Below, in pieces: positions 1-6,351 of a stretch of 17,257 nucleotides of DNA. This DNA is from a bacterium (lineage in GTDB: Bacteria; Bacillota_I; Bacilli_A; RF39; UBA660): the NCBI GenBank assembly GCA_004560915.1, contig SFTR01000005.1:1-17257 (forward strand). The letters are read 5' to 3'. Position 1 is the first letter of the stretch; each line of letters opens with the position of its first letter. Made by a program: the position numbers and the translations under genes. The notes beneath the pieces are model-generated. The model saw only the letters and a list, made by a program, of their open reading frames with translations, did no database searches and was not told the origin of the DNA.

Positions 1-1322
1 GTTGCTTTAGTATTTAAATCTTTTACTGCATCTTTAGTTGGTGCGTCTACATAGTAGATTTTTTCTCCACTAGCACTTGTACTTCCTGATGGATAATATT
101 TCTTAGTTCCACCAGTTAACTTATACCAGTAATAGTAATATACTGGAGTAATTGCTCTACATGTTGGTAGTGATGTATTACATTGTTCAAATGTTTCTTT
201 CCATTCACTATATGTTGAACATTTTTCTCCCTTTTTAACTCTTCCTGCTTCTATATCAACTACGTCTCCATATCCACAAGTATAGAATTCTTCGAATGTG
301 TAAGGTCTATTTGCATTTGAACCTGTTCCACATTTATCATTTAATGAATATAATTTATCAGTTGATGTACTATATTTTCCACAAACATAATAATGATATG
401 CTTCTCTTGTTCCAGTTACTTTTCTAGTTTGACGATTTACAACTAGAGTTTCACCTGGTACATTGTAATCTTTAATTGGGTCTTTGCTTGGAATTTTATT
501 TCCATTTTTATCCATTGCCCATACTTTGCTTCCACCAGTAATTGTATACCACTTATATGCATTATCTGTTTTATTATTATGTAAGTTGTAGTTACTATTT
601 GGAGCTACTGTATAGTATTCTTTTACATCTTTAGCATTTTTCTTTTCACCAGTAGATGTATAGTATGTTTTGTCTTGAATCTTCCAAGTAAATAATTGAT
701 CTCTATATCTATAATATTTTGTAGTTGCTAAAGTCTTATATGAAGTGTATTTAACATCTTCTTTCCATACTTCTTCAACTGGTCCTAAGTTTTGACTGCC
801 TGCTTTTAATCGCATTGGCATAAATGTAAATCTTACTAAACTTTCATCTGCTTTTACATCAGATATAGTTCCTTCTTTTTCATCTCCATATTCTGAATTT
901 GAATCTTTGTCAGTACATTTTAACCAAGGTGTATATTGTTTAGTTCCGTTTGGTAGTACACAAACTCTTACATATGTTTCTGAGTTATCACATGTTGTAA
1001 AGTTTTCAGGATTAATTAGTCCTTTTGAAACTAATGTACTTAACTCTACTGTGCTGCATTCACCTTTTGCAACTGGAGCTAGTTCTGTATTATTTTCATA
1101 GAATTTCTTTCCTGCTTCTAATAGCGTTTTTTCATAATCAAAAGCTGGTGTCACAGGATTATTTGGTTTCTTATTTCCACCTGCACATCCTTTTAAGAAT
1201 AAAATAATAACTATTATTATTGCTGCTACAACTAAAAAACCAATGAATAGTCTTTTCTTAGCTGCACCGCTGTTATCATAATCTTTATCTTCGTAGCCAT
1301 AATCATCATAATTATTTGACAT
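1..1322 (-). CDS. Membrane-anchored, Cys/Tyr-rich extracellular protein (partial, 3' end outside window)
   Basis: I do not recognise a named family. The frame is open without a stop for 440 codons from ATG at 1320-1322 to the window edge, so the C-terminus is missing. The start is supported by a GGAGGA ribosome site about 7 bases upstream. Residues 1-24 are acidic and Tyr/Asp-rich and end in AAKKR. Residues 25-43 form one hydrophobic membrane segment, followed by LKGCAGG, so the rest (about 47-440) is probably outside the cell (inference). The ectodomain has scattered Cys (89, 111, 121, 136, 314, 331, 349, 368, 381, 388) that could pair in disulfides. Residues 60-136, with GECSTVELSTLVSKGLI and spaced Cys, loosely resemble small pilin-like or secreted modules; this is a weak impression. 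An element W-Y-x-(I/L)-T-G-G-(S/T)-K occurs at 258-266 and 399-407, with a looser copy at 213. The gene has its own promoter and lies downstream of the sigE terminator. Confidence 0.85.
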   Translation of the reverse strand, partial: MSNNYDDYGYEDKDYDNSGAAKKRLFIGFLVVAAIIIVIILFLKGCAGGNKKPNNPVTPAFDYEKTLLEAGKKFYENNTELAPVAKGECSTVELSTLVSKGLINPENFTTCDNSETYVRVCVLPNGTKQYTPWLKCTDKDSNSEYGDEKEGTISDVKADESLVRFTFMPMRLKAGSQNLGPVEEVWKEDVKYTSYKTLATTKYYRYRDQLFTWKIQDKTYYTSTGEKKNAKDVKEYYTVAPNSNYNLHNNKTDNAYKWYTITGGSKVWAMDKNGNKIPSKDPIKDYNVPGETLVVNRQTRKVTGTREAYHYYVCGKYSTSTDKLYSLNDKCGTGSNANRPYTFEEFYTCGYGDVVDIEAGRVKKGEKCSTYSEWKETFEQCNTSLPTCRAITPVYYYYWYKLTGGTKKYYPSGSTSASGEKIYYVDAPTKDAVKDLNTKA

Positions 1323-1362
1323 TTCTATTCCTCCAATTCCTTTTATGTCATATACTATAGTT

Positions 1363-1392
1363 ATTTTAGCACATCTATGTATTTAAAAACAA
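1363..1392 (-). promoter_or_regulatory. Predicted vegetative promoter of the membrane protein gene
   Basis: Reading the minus strand, TTGTTT (1387-1392) is followed after 18 bases by TAAAAT (1363-1368). A TG one base upstream of the -10 makes it an extended -10 (TGCTAAAAT). The predicted transcript starts about 35 bases before the ATG. It lies just past the sigE terminator, so the gene is probably transcribed independently. Confidence 0.6.
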
Positions 1393-1401
1393 GTTAAATT
1401 T

Positions 1402-1430
1402 AAAAAAAATATAAAGTTTGTGCTTTATAT
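1402..1430 (-). terminator. Intrinsic terminator of spoIIGA-sigE
   Basis: On the minus strand an 8-bp stem (ATATAAAG / CTTTATAT, arms 1423-1430 and 1409-1416, loop of 6) is followed directly by a run of eight T. The sigE stop codon TAA (1425-1427) lies inside the 5' arm of the stem. The stem is AT-rich and modest, but the T-run is strong. Confidence 0.75.
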
Positions 1431-2105
1431 TTTCATTATTGCTTTTAATTTTTTTATTACTTTCTTTTCTATTCTTGATATATAAGATTGACTTATATTT
1501 AACTTTTCAGCTAATTCCTTTTGTGTAAGTTCCTTTTTACCTGATAATCCATACCTTAATTCTATTATTTCTTTATCTCTATCATCTAATTTTTTAACTT
1601 CACTTGCTAATAATATTTTATCATCTTTACACTCTATTGACTTTTCTACTAAGTCTTCTTCTGTACCAAATATATCTTCTATATGTAGTTCATTGCCTTC
1701 ACTATCTAAATTAACTGAGTCTTCGAAACTTACTTCACTCATTCTTTTTTTATTTTTTCTTAAAAACATTAGTATTTCATTATCAATACATCTAGATGCA
1801 TATGTTGCTAGTTTTATATTTTTATCTAATTTATATGTTTTAATTCCTTTTATTAATCCTATTGTGCCTATTGAAACTAAGTCTTCTAAATCATACATCG
1901 TGTTATCATATTTCTTTGCTAAAAATACAACTAATCTAAGATTATGTTCTATTAATTTATTTCTTGCTTCTATATCTCCAGTATTACTTCTTCTAACCAA
2001 ATCTTCTTCAACATCTTTTCTAAGTGGTGGTGGTAATATATCTGTACTTCCTACAAAAAATACTTCTTCTTTTCTAAAAAACTTATTTAATATTTTCTCT
2101 AACAT
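1425..2105 (-). CDS. sigE: Sporulation RNA polymerase sigma factor SigE (pro-form)
   Basis: This is the mother-cell-specific sigma factor of early endospore formation, made as an inactive precursor and activated by SpoIIGA cleavage. The 226-residue protein closely resembles Bacillus SigE: the block after the pro-sequence (VGSTDILPPPL), region 2 (NLRLVVFLAKKYDNT, ISIGTIGL-like VSIGTIGLIKGI, KLATYASRCIDNEILMFLR), SEVSFEDSVN, and a region 4 helix-turn-helix (TQKELAEKLNISQSYISRIEKK). The pro-sequence before FFVGS is about 15-16 residues, against about 27 in B. subtilis. The ATG (2103-2105) directly abuts the spoIIGA stop, and its GGAGG ribosome site lies within the last spoIIGA codons, so translation is probably coupled. 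SigG, which follows sigE in many Bacilli, is absent here. SigK is a close paralogue, but the LPPPL context and spoIIGA neighbour decide for SigE. Confidence 0.95.
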   Translation of the reverse strand: MLEKILNKFFRKEEVFFVGSTDILPPPLRKDVEEDLVRRSNTGDIEARNKLIEHNLRLVVFLAKKYDNTMYDLEDLVSIGTIGLIKGIKTYKLDKNIKLATYASRCIDNEILMFLRKNKKRMSEVSFEDSVNLDSEGNELHIEDIFGTEEDLVEKSIECKDDKILLASEVKKLDDRDKEIIELRYGLSGKKELTQKELAEKLNISQSYISRIEKKVIKKLKAIMKI

Positions 2106-2828
2106 TTATTCCTCCATAAGATTATAATTTAATAGGCAATTAAAACCTTTAAATTTTTTATTTGAAATACCAACTACTATGTCTTTTCTTTCACCTAGTC
2201 CATCTATAAAAACTTTTTTAGGCTTGAAACATTTTATAAGAGATGAATTATCTATAGTTTTATATGGTACTAAGAAGAAGTTTTCATCTATATCTTTATT
2301 AATTATAATTACATTTTTATTACTATAAGGATCTTTTAATGTGTTACCTGTATCCATATATCCGTTTAAATATAAGACTTTGCCATTCTTTAAATAAATA
2401 GTTACTTTATGTCTTAAACTTATTATATTCTTTAGATTATATGTAAAATATTTTAATATATTCATAATAAGTGGTATTAATAATAAATAGTATTGATATT
2501 TCACTAAAGATTCTATTTTTAAATAATAGAGTGCTCCTCCTAAAAAGAACGAAAACATATAGAAATATATTACATTCTTTATGAATTCTTTTATATCATC
2601 AAAACCAAAAGCTATTAGGTTCATAATTATACCTATCAATAACTTAAAGATAGTAAGTTCTATATTATTTAAATTAATAAATAAATATAATATAGAGATT
2701 TCACCAAATACACTTGATAATACTATTTTTAATGTTGTAGTATTTAGTTTTAATATTTTTGATGTTGATTTTAGTATTAAAAAGTCTATTATGAAGTTTA
2801 ATAATATTAGTTCATCTATGTATATCAT
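2106..2828 (-). CDS. spoIIGA: Sporulation sigma-E processing peptidase SpoIIGA
   Basis: This is a membrane-embedded aspartic protease that, in the known Bacillus pathway, is triggered by forespore SpoIIR and cleaves pro-SigE at the septum. The N-terminus (IYIDELILLNFIIDFLIL) matches the SpoIIGA start. About five hydrophobic segments fill residues 1-130. The C-terminal soluble domain carries the aspartic protease motif D159-T-G-N-T-L-K-D-P at 159-167, and the C-terminus FNCLLNYNLM matches the family's ALL-P-L end. At 240 residues it is much shorter than the about 309 of B. subtilis, mostly through a short linker and domain. The start ATG (2826-2828) has only a weak GGTGATGA ribosome site. Its neighbour is sigE, immediately downstream. 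Expression is probably Spo0A-dependent (see the upstream box). Confidence 0.93.
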   Translation of the reverse strand: MIYIDELILLNFIIDFLILKSTSKILKLNTTTLKIVLSSVFGEISILYLFINLNNIELTIFKLLIGIIMNLIAFGFDDIKEFIKNVIYFYMFSFFLGGALYYLKIESLVKYQYYLLLIPLIMNILKYFTYNLKNIISLRHKVTIYLKNGKVLYLNGYMDTGNTLKDPYSNKNVIIINKDIDENFFLVPYKTIDNSSLIKCFKPKKVFIDGLGERKDIVVGISNKKFKGFNCLLNYNLMEE

Positions 2829-2843
2829 TTCATCACCAAGATC

Positions 2844-2877
2844 AGTATATAAAAAAAGAAGAGTAAATTTTGTCGAA
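2844..2877 (-). promoter_or_regulatory. Predicted activator-dependent promoter of spoIIGA-sigE
   Basis: On the minus strand a TATACT -10 (2844-2849) lies about 16-21 bases before the spoIIGA ATG. No good -35 exists at 17 bases, but the 0A box TTCGACA (2871-2877) sits 21 bases upstream of the -10, at about -34 to -40. The B. subtilis spoIIG promoter is known for an overlong 22-base spacer and for Spo0A binding over the -35 region, so this layout matches. That it acts as a promoter is inferred. Confidence 0.6.
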
Positions 2878-2890
2878 TTATTACTCTTCT
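2851..2890 (-). terminator. Intrinsic terminator of the hypothetical gene upstream of spoIIGA
   Basis: On the minus strand, AGAAGAGTAA (2881-2890) pairs perfectly with TTACTCTTCT (2857-2866) around a 14-base loop, followed by seven T (2851-2857). The stem's 5' arm contains the last codons and stop TAA of the upstream gene. It separates that gene from spoIIGA. Confidence 0.85.
2871..2877 (+). promoter_or_regulatory. Candidate Spo0A-binding box (0A box)
   Basis: The + strand reads TGTCGAA, an exact match to the Spo0A box TGNCGAA; the flanking TTT also matches the abrB-type box TTTGTCGAA. It lies in the loop of the terminator of the preceding gene, upstream of spoIIGA, the classic Spo0A target. 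I saw no clear second tandem box 10 bases away. Confidence 0.65.
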
Positions 2891-3735
2891 TTAGTTTTTT
2901 GTGTCAATTTTAATTTTGTTTCTTCTTCTAATTTAATACGTTTGTTATATCTTGTTGGAATTTTTCTTCTTGAATCTATCATATTATAATCTCTTATAAA
3001 GAATCCAAAATCTCTTTGTCTTCTTCTACTTATTTGATATGCTCCATTTGGAAGTCTTATTATTCTACCTTCTCTATCTCTTTCTACTATTAAATTATTA
3101 TATAGTTTATATGCTACATTTGACATTTCTGTTGGTGCATATCCTTCGTATTTACATTTTTCTACTATACTAAATAATTCTTCTATAGTTTCTTCTACTA
3201 CTTTATATGGAGCAAATTCTTTTGCTAAATCTTTAAAGAATCCATAATCATTATTTCTTGCGTGAGCTATTAAACACTTTCTTATATATTCTTTATCCAA
3301 GAATGGTAAATCTCCTTTATAAAGTATTGGTAAATATTTAATTCTTCTGTCATAATGAACTTCATCTTGAGTTTCATCTTTTGCATCTTTGTTTTCGAAA
3401 TAACATATGTTAATATCTGGTTCTACTGATTTGGTTGATGTAACATTACTAAAATAATTTATTAGTTCATCTTCTTCAAATCCTTCAGTAAAATGATCTA
3501 TATCACTTATTCCCATTTTTTGAGATAGTCTATGATAAATATGAACAATTACTGATATCTTTCCATCTTTTAATTCTGATGTAATATTTCCATAAAAGTG
3601 TTTATGAGTCTTACGATTATTATATTTTTCTATTGTTCTTAACAACTCATCATATTCTTTTTTAGTAGAATATTCTCTTCTTACTGTTCCTAAATATTCT
3701 ACAAGAGCATATCTTTTTGTTTCTTTTTTTTCCAT
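2881..3735 (-). CDS. Hypothetical protein, 284 aa, cytoplasmic
   Basis: I do not recognise this protein and assign no function. It is highly charged, has no signal peptide or membrane segment, and so is probably cytoplasmic. The N-terminal third (about 1-110) alternates charged stretches with possible beta strands (GKISVIVHIYHRL around 59-71). The middle (about 135-200) looks helical and includes FLDKEYIRKCLIAHARNNDYGFF. The C-terminal part is very basic and Arg-rich (SRRRQRDFGFFIRDYN, then RKIPTRYNKR) and ends in a Lys/Glu tail, compatible with nucleic acid or ribosome binding, though that is only a guess from composition. The start ATG 3733-3735 follows an unusual run of six G as ribosome site. 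It has a strong promoter of its own, divergent from rpmB, and a strong terminator, so it is probably monocistronic and well expressed. Confidence 0.85.
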   Translation of the reverse strand: MEKKETKRYALVEYLGTVRREYSTKKEYDELLRTIEKYNNRKTHKHFYGNITSELKDGKISVIVHIYHRLSQKMGISDIDHFTEGFEEDELINYFSNVTSTKSVEPDINICYFENKDAKDETQDEVHYDRRIKYLPILYKGDLPFLDKEYIRKCLIAHARNNDYGFFKDLAKEFAPYKVVEETIEELFSIVEKCKYEGYAPTEMSNVAYKLYNNLIVERDREGRIIRLPNGAYQISRRRQRDFGFFIRDYNMIDSRRKIPTRYNKRIKLEEETKLKLTQKTKEE

Positions 3736-3759
3736 ACGTTCCCCCCAACTTTAGTGTTT

Positions 3760-3788
3760 ATTCTACTAAAAAGAGGATAAAAAGTCAA
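3760..3788 (-). promoter_or_regulatory. Strong vegetative promoter of the hypothetical gene
   Basis: On the minus strand TTGACT (3783-3788), a 17-base spacer and TAGAAT (3760-3765) match the sigma-A consensus at 5 of 6 positions in each hexamer. The leader would be about 15-20 bases and carries the GGGGGG ribosome site. Confidence 0.75.
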
Positions 3789-3795
3789 TTTTTAC

Positions 3796-3824
3796 TTTAC
3801 TTAAATGAAAAAGTATGTTAAATT
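3796..3824 (+). promoter_or_regulatory. Predicted promoter of rpmB
   Basis: TTTACT (3796-3801), a 17-base spacer and TAAATT (3819-3824) with an upstream TG (TGTTAAATT) form an extended -10 promoter. Its -35 is only 7 bases from the -35 of the divergent hypothetical gene, so the two are back to back and may compete for RNA polymerase. Confidence 0.55.
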
Positions 3825-3857
3825 ATATTTGGCTTAAAAAGAGGAGGCAAGTAAAAA

Positions 3858-4025
3858 ATGGCAAAGAATGTATCAAATAGAAAAAATATGAGTTCACAAA
3901 ATAGACCTTTTTCATTAAAGGCTACTAAGAAAACTCAAAAAGTTAATTTACAAACAGTTAAAGTTGATGGAAAAAAAGTTAGAATGTCAACTAAAGAAAT
4001 TAAATCTGCAAAAAAAAGTAATTAA
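3858..4025 (+). CDS. rpmB: Large ribosomal subunit protein bL28, short form
   Basis: A 55-residue basic protein that binds 23S rRNA in the large ribosomal subunit. The family pattern is visible from residue 15: NRPFSLKATKKTQKVNLQTV aligns with the N-R-S-H-A-x-N-x-S-K-R...N-L-Q-x-V block, followed by VDGKKVRMSTKEIKSAKK, matching the G-x-x-(K/R)-V-x-V-S...L-K-S-G-K end. The N-terminal segment (MAKNVSNRKNMSSQ) is shorter and lacks the Cys/Thr-rich start seen in Bacillus L28, so the protein is at the short end of the family (about 62 aa in Bacillus). The ribosome site GAGGAGG lies 10 bases upstream of the ATG. It has its own promoter and shares a terminator with convergent murB. Confidence 0.85.
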   Translation: MAKNVSNRKNMSSQNRPFSLKATKKTQKVNLQTVKVDGKKVRMSTKEIKSAKKSN

Positions 4026-4035
4026 TTTTAAAATA

Positions 4036-4061
4036 AAAAGTGACTTTTGAAAGTCACTTTT
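4036..4061. terminator. Bidirectional terminator between rpmB and murB
   Basis: AAAAGTGACTTT (4036-4047) pairs with AAAGTCACTTTT (4050-4061), a long near-perfect stem with a short loop. T-rich sequence follows on both strands. It ends rpmB on + and murB on -; the murB stop (4060-4062) touches the stem. Confidence 0.85.
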
Positions 4062-4938
4062 ATTTTATTATCTCTTGTTCTAGAACTAAATCTATATTAT
4101 AGTTCTTTTTTATTTTGTTTTTAATTAATTCAATTAGTTTAATTATATCTTCACTAGTTGCATTATTATAATTAATTATAAAATTAGCATGTTTTTCACT
4201 TATTTTAGCTCCACCTATTTGGTATCCTTTTAATCCTAGGTCATCTATTAATTTACCTGATGACATTCCTTCTGGATTTCTAAACACACTTCCACAAGAT
4301 GGATAATCAAGTGGTTGAGTTTCTATTCTTTTTAATGTTCTTTCTTCTATAGTTTTTTTGATCTCATCTATATTTCCTTTTTCAAGATTAATATTGCAAG
4401 AAAGAACTATAAAGTCTTTTTTATTTTTAAGAATTGATGTTCTATAATTAAATTCTAATTCTTGGTTACTAAGTTTTATCACTTTATCATTATCAAGTAT
4501 TGTTACATCTTTTATTATGTCACTCATTGATGATTTGTATGCTCCTGCATTTCCACATATAGAGCCACCTATTGTTCCTGGTATTCCTGTTGCCCACTCT
4601 ATACCTGTATACCCTTTATTTGAAAGCTCTTGAGCAAGCTTATTTAACATATATCCACTTTCAACATATATATTGTCTTCATCTATTACACATTTATTAA
4701 AATTATTTAGTTTTATAACTACTCCATTATAATGACTTGGTAATATAACATTAGAACCATTTCCTAAAACAAACCACTTAGTTTTATATTCTTTTAATAT
4801 ATTTAAAATTTTTATTAGTTCTTTTACTGTACTTGGAAATACAATATATGAACTAATACATTCTAACTTATATGTATTATAATTTTTTAGATTTTCGTTT
4901 TCTAAAATTTTACAAACTTTACCTAGTTCTTCTTTCAT
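4060..4938 (-). CDS. murB: UDP-N-acetylenolpyruvoylglucosamine reductase MurB
   Basis: This FAD enzyme reduces UDP-GlcNAc-enolpyruvate with NADPH to UDP-MurNAc, the second committed step of peptidoglycan synthesis, in the cytosol. The FAD-binding part shows LGNGSNVILP and GIPGTIGGSICGNAGAYKSS; the active site carries NYRTS and CGSVFRNP with the catalytic Ser of the GSVF motif. GKLIDDLGLKGYQIGGAKIS and EKHANFIIN are typical of Firmicute MurB, and LEQEI at the end supplies the conserved Glu. The length, 292, is normal. The ATG overlaps the stop of the upstream thioredoxin-like gene by one base (TAATG) and lacks a strong ribosome site, so it probably depends on coupled translation. A murein pathway implies this lineage keeps a cell wall, unlike Mollicutes. 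Confidence 0.96.
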   Translation of the reverse strand: MKEELGKVCKILENENLKNYNTYKLECISSYIVFPSTVKELIKILNILKEYKTKWFVLGNGSNVILPSHYNGVVIKLNNFNKCVIDEDNIYVESGYMLNKLAQELSNKGYTGIEWATGIPGTIGGSICGNAGAYKSSMSDIIKDVTILDNDKVIKLSNQELEFNYRTSILKNKKDFIVLSCNINLEKGNIDEIKKTIEERTLKRIETQPLDYPSCGSVFRNPEGMSSGKLIDDLGLKGYQIGGAKISEKHANFIINYNNATSEDIIKLIELIKNKIKKNYNIDLVLEQEIIK

Positions 4939-5467
4939 TATTTTAGATATTCTTCTATTTTGTCTTCACCAGTGATGTATTCTGAAACCTTTCCATTAGA
5001 TATCTTTATTAAAGTTAATCCTTTTATTTTTAAGTCACTATCTTTCTTTGGATTTTTATTTTCGTCTTTACTACTATATTTAGCATTTTCTGGTTTACTC
5101 ATATCTACTTTGTATGCTCTTAATTTGTTTTTTTCTGCAAGTGTATTTATATAAGGATTTAAATTCTTACTATAGTCATCAAATACAACTAAATATTCTT
5201 TTTCAGGTCTGTTAATACAGTTCCTATCATAATATATTCATCACTTATTTCAGTTGTTCCTTTACTTGGTTTAGTATATCCTTCTTCAAATACTCCTAAC
5301 TTTTCTAAACCTAAAACTCCTAAATATAGAACTCCTATAAATACTAAAACTGATGCTAATATTATAAAGAATTTTTTTAATCCATCGTTTTCAGTTATAG
5401 TATAATCCACTTTATTTCTTTCTCTTTTTGGTCTTTTATACTTAATACCCATATTATTTTTTGCCAT
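4938..5467 (-). pseudogene. Membrane-anchored thioredoxin-fold protein with a one-base frameshift
   Basis: The reading frame from ATG 5465-5467 gives a basic cytoplasmic tail (1-30), a membrane segment (about 33-55) and a short stalk, then stops at 5189-5191 after DLKKNI. The -1 frame continues from about 5216 (NRPEKEYLVVFDDYS...) to TAA at 4938-4940, ending in a typical thioredoxin C-terminal half (LKIKGLTLIKISNGKVSEYI, then GEDKIEEYL). Joining the frames gives about 176 residues, consistent with loss of one A near 5211-5216 (GTVL-NRPEKEYL). The thioredoxin part has no CxxC (DDYSKN stands in its place) and no cis-Pro before T-L, so it would be redox-inactive. Its stop overlaps the murB start, and it has an extended -10 promoter and a GGAGAG ribosome site. 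It could be a real mutation, an assembly error or programmed shifting. Confidence 0.8.
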
Positions 5468-5488
5468 TTTATCACTCTCCGTACTAAA

Positions 5489-5518
5489 ATTATAGCATAT
5501 TTATGGGAAATATACTAA
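5489..5518 (-). promoter_or_regulatory. Predicted promoter of the thioredoxin-like gene and murB
   Basis: On the minus strand, TGCTATAAT gives a perfect -10 (5489-5494) with extended TG. The -35 is weak (TTAGTA, 5513-5518, spacer 18). It is divergent from the rpsD promoter only about 10 bases away. Confidence 0.65.
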
Positions 5519-5525
5519 TAATTTA

Positions 5526-5554
5526 TTGATTTTTAATAAAAAATATTATATAAT
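5526..5554 (+). promoter_or_regulatory. Predicted promoter of rpsD
   Basis: TTGATT (5526-5531), a 17-base spacer and a perfect TATAAT (5549-5554). Transcription would start near 5561 and leave a leader of about 150 bases. Confidence 0.75.
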
Positions 5555-5560
5555 TTACTA

Positions 5561-5711
5561 AGTATTTATTTGGCAGTGCCTAAATAAATTATAATGTGTT
5601 TTTTTGAAAAAATATAAGTAACCTCTGCCAAGGCGAAAGTAATTAAGAAACTCCCTATGATTTATATGGTGGCCTTTAATACAAATATTTGTAGAAGGAG
5701 GAACAAATACT
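5561..5711 (+). promoter_or_regulatory. Structured 5' leader of rpsD, candidate S4 autoregulatory RNA
   Basis: The leader is about 150 bases, long for this compact genome. A hairpin can form right at the 5' end (5564-5589: TTTATTT-GGC / GCC-AAATAAA, loop AGT, one bulged T). Its TTGGCAG (5570-5576) is also perfectly complementary to CTGCCAA at 5625-5631, so two exclusive folds are possible. GCCT (5578-5581) can pair with AGGC (5631-5634), which would make a pseudoknot, and AAGGC (5630-5634) can instead pair with GCCTT (5672-5676). A 14-base palindrome (5680-5693) lies directly before the GAAGGAGG ribosome site. S4 is known to repress its own rpsD leader in B. subtilis; applying this here is inference. 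Confidence 0.55.
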
Positions 5712-6311
5712 ATGTCAAGATATATCGGACCTGCATTTAAAAAATCTAGAAGATATGGTTTTTCAACACTTGAAACTGGTAAAGAATTAAGAAAGAAACC
5801 TACTGCTCCTGGAATTCACGGAACTAGTAGAAAGAAACTTAGTGAATACGGTGTTCAATTACAAGAAAAACAAAAAGTTAGATTTATGTATGGACTTTCT
5901 GAAAAACAATTCAGAAAAACATTTGATGCTGCTGGTAAGATGCAAGGAATTCATGGTACTAACTTATTAATACTTTTAGAAAGTAGATTAGATAACTTAG
6001 TATATAGAATGGGATTTGCTAAAACTAGAAGAGCTGCAAGACAAATTGTTAATCATGGACATATCTTAGTTGATGGTAAGAAAGTTGATATTCCATCATT
6101 CAGAGTTAAAGTTGGTAGTGTTATTTCAGTTAAAGAAAATTCACTTGATCATCCAGTAATCAATGAATGTGTTAATATGGATATTAATATTCCTGCCTAT
6201 GTTTCAGTTGATAAAACTAAGAAATGTGGTACTTATGTAAGATATCCAGAACGTGAAGAATTAAGTTCTGAAATTAACGATGCATTAATCGTTGAATACT
6301 ACAACAGATAG
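5712..6311 (+). CDS. rpsD: Small ribosomal subunit protein uS4
   Basis: S4 is a primary 16S rRNA-binding protein that nucleates assembly of the 30S body and is a translational repressor in many bacteria. The 199-residue length is normal. The N-terminus [16 protein letters not shown] lacks the zinc-binding Cys cluster, so it is the zinc-independent form. [20 protein letters not shown] lies around 50-70, and the S4 RNA-binding domain (about 90-155) shows [40 protein letters not shown] and VKVGSVISV. The ribosome site GAAGGAGG precedes the ATG by 9 bases. The gene stands alone on + with its own promoter, leader and terminator, as in Bacillus. It ends in tandem stops TAG TAA. Confidence 0.98.
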   Translation: MSRYIGPAFKKSRRYGFSTLETGKELRKKPTAPGIHGTSRKKLSEYGVQLQEKQKVRFMYGLSEKQFRKTFDAAGKMQGIHGTNLLILLESRLDNLVYRMGFAKTRRAARQIVNHGHILVDGKKVDIPSFRVKVGSVISVKENSLDHPVINECVNMDINIPAYVSVDKTKKCGTYVRYPEREELSSEINDALIVEYYNR

Positions 6312-6317
6312 TAAACT

Positions 6318-6351
6318 AAAAGACTTAAGAGAAATCTTAAGTCTTTTTTTA
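6318..6351. terminator. Strong terminator after rpsD, shared with convergent folD
   Basis: AGACTTAAGA (6321-6330) pairs perfectly with TCTTAAGTCT (6335-6344) around a GAAA tetraloop, with flanking A/T pairs and seven T on the + strand. On the minus strand the same hairpin follows the folD stop by about five bases, with a shorter T-run, so it probably works both ways. Confidence 0.9.

Noticed and set aside
1693..2127. Long open frame on + opposite sigE
   Set aside because: It is antisense to a clear sigE and has no ribosome site or protein-like composition; it mirrors sigE codon usage.
2902..2907. TTGACA on the minus strand as a -35 for spoIIGA
   Set aside because: It encodes part of the hypothetical protein, and no good -10 lies 16-18 bases downstream.
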